A DNA stretch of 6,199 nucleotides from Fusobacterium_C sp036516095 (lineage in GTDB: Bacteria > Fusobacteriota > Fusobacteriia > Fusobacteriales > Fusobacteriaceae): NCBI RefSeq assembly GCF_036516095.1, contig NZ_DATBUM010000010.1:1-6199 (forward strand). The letters are read 5' to 3'. The position numbers and the translations under genes were made by a program. Below, in pieces: positions 5,671 through 6,199 of this stretch (position 1 is the first letter of the stretch; the number at the start of each line of letters is the position of its first letter). The notes below the pieces were generated by a model that did not search any database, was not told the origin of the DNA, and worked only from the letters and a program-made list of their open reading frames with translations.

Positions 5671-6153
5671 CTATTCCCTCCCCTTCGTGATAAGATTATA
5701 TGCCCACCAAAGTAAAGTAGCTCCGGATGGCAATTGTGGAGTCAAGCTCAGTTTTTTTATCCCATAATACATAAAAATACCGGAAACAATCAGTTTACTG
5801 TCCAACAAACCCTTACTTTTATTATAAATAGAAAAATCAAGAGCTTCAAAAACATTTTGAAATAAAAGTTTTAACTTCCCCGGTTTTTTCCGAAAGGCCT
5901 CTTCTTCCAAATGTAACATTTTCAAAATTACCAAATACAAAAAAGAAGCTTCTATTGTTGTTTCTTGAAATAAAACTAAAACAGATCCAATTTTTTCATT
6001 GATTTTAATACTTTCTACTCCATCAATTTGTCTCATATTCTGTAAAAATTCCATTTCTAAGTCTGCATTTTGAATTAAAACATCTGTTTGAATTCTCAAT
6101 CTTCCTCGATGATAATGTTTCACTTCCATTACCCCATAAAAACTTGGCAACAT
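5671..6153 (-). CDS. HMA-like domain protein with two C-terminal membrane helices
   Basis: The 160-aa product has an HMA-like domain (about 9-80) opening with HYHRGRLRI, an amphipathic linker (81-115) and two likely membrane helices. The helices lie at about 118-135 (DSKLIVSGIFMYYGIKKL) and 140-156, the latter with the PSGATLLWWAYNLI pattern I associate with small proteins encoded beside P1B ATPases. There is no cysteine and no ATPase motif. GGAG lies seven bases before the ATG at 6153; the alternative ATG at residue 9 has no properly spaced site. It is the first of the five minus-strand genes visible here, but the window ends 46 bases upstream, so another gene of the operon could precede it. 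Likely a membrane-anchored accessory of the metal ATPase, possibly in ferrosome assembly; inferred from domain sharing and linkage. Confidence 0.85.
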   Translation of the reverse strand: MLPSFYGVMEVKHYHRGRLRIQTDVLIQNADLEMEFLQNMRQIDGVESIKINEKIGSVLVLFQETTIEASFLYLVILKMLHLEEEAFRKKPGKLKLLFQNVFEALDFSIYNKSKGLLDSKLIVSGIFMYYGIKKLSLTPQLPSGATLLWWAYNLITKGRE

Positions 6154-6171
6154 ATTTCTTCTCCTTTTTTA

Positions 6172-6199
6172 TTTTGATAAAAAATATTTTGTTTTGATA
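6172..6199 (-). repeat. Direct repeat of TATCAAAA upstream of the metal operon
   Basis: On the minus strand TATCAAAA occurs at 6192-6199 and again at 6172-6179, 20 bp (about two helical turns) apart, with the 10-bp palindrome AAAATATTTT (6181-6190) between them. Both copies lie upstream of the Shine-Dalgarno of the first gene. This could be part of an operator, but in such AT-rich DNA it may be chance, and the window edge cuts the region. Confidence 0.3.

Noticed and set aside
6154..6199. Full promoter for the metal operon
   Set aside because: Several TA-rich -10-like strings exist, but no matching -35 can be placed within the 46 bases available, so no promoter is called.
1..6199. CRISPR arrays, insertion sequences, tRNA genes, riboswitches
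   Set aside because: I saw no regularly spaced repeats, transposase-like frame, terminal inverted repeats, cloverleaf sequence or recognisable aptamer in the window.

Overview
The window is AT-rich DNA with every supported gene on the minus strand, so transcription runs from right (6199) to left (1). The complete minC-minD-minE set, clostridial/fusobacterial-looking Shine-Dalgarno sites and the low GC suggest an anaerobic rod with a Gram-negative-type Min system. A Fusobacterium-like genome is my best guess, inferred from protein style and not proven.

Right part (6153 to 2009): five tightly packed genes that look like one operon. In transcription order they are a 160-aa two-helix protein, a 129-aa soluble protein, a 728-aa P1B-type metal ATPase, a 250-aa protein resembling the front end of such an ATPase without its catalytic domains, and a 98-aa small single-pass membrane protein. 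The first four all begin with the same divergent HMA-like domain opening with an H-x-x-x-G/N-R-L/I-R motif and lacking the usual CxxC metal site. The ATPase has Ser-Cys-Gly where CPx pumps carry CPC, which places it in the P1B-6-like group. P1B-6 pumps clustered with small RGR-motif membrane proteins are the signature of ferrosome (fez) clusters, which build membrane-bound iron-phosphate storage granules. I propose this is a ferrosome-type iron-storage locus. The operon closes with a strong intrinsic terminator (1973-1998).

Middle and left part (1951 to 153): a separate transcription unit, minC-minD-minE, with its own near-consensus promoter (1923-1951) directly behind the upstream terminator and an intrinsic terminator behind minE (153-190). 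These proteins place the division septum: MinC inhibits FtsZ, MinD recruits MinC to the membrane, and MinE drives MinD oscillation. The promoter shows that minC begins at 1892 and not at the longer in-frame ATG at 1955.

Left edge (1-150): no protein gene. It holds a strong minus-strand promoter with an A-tract UP element, an extended -10 and a U-poor leader carrying a small hairpin. This layout is typical of an rRNA or tRNA operon that would lie just outside the window.
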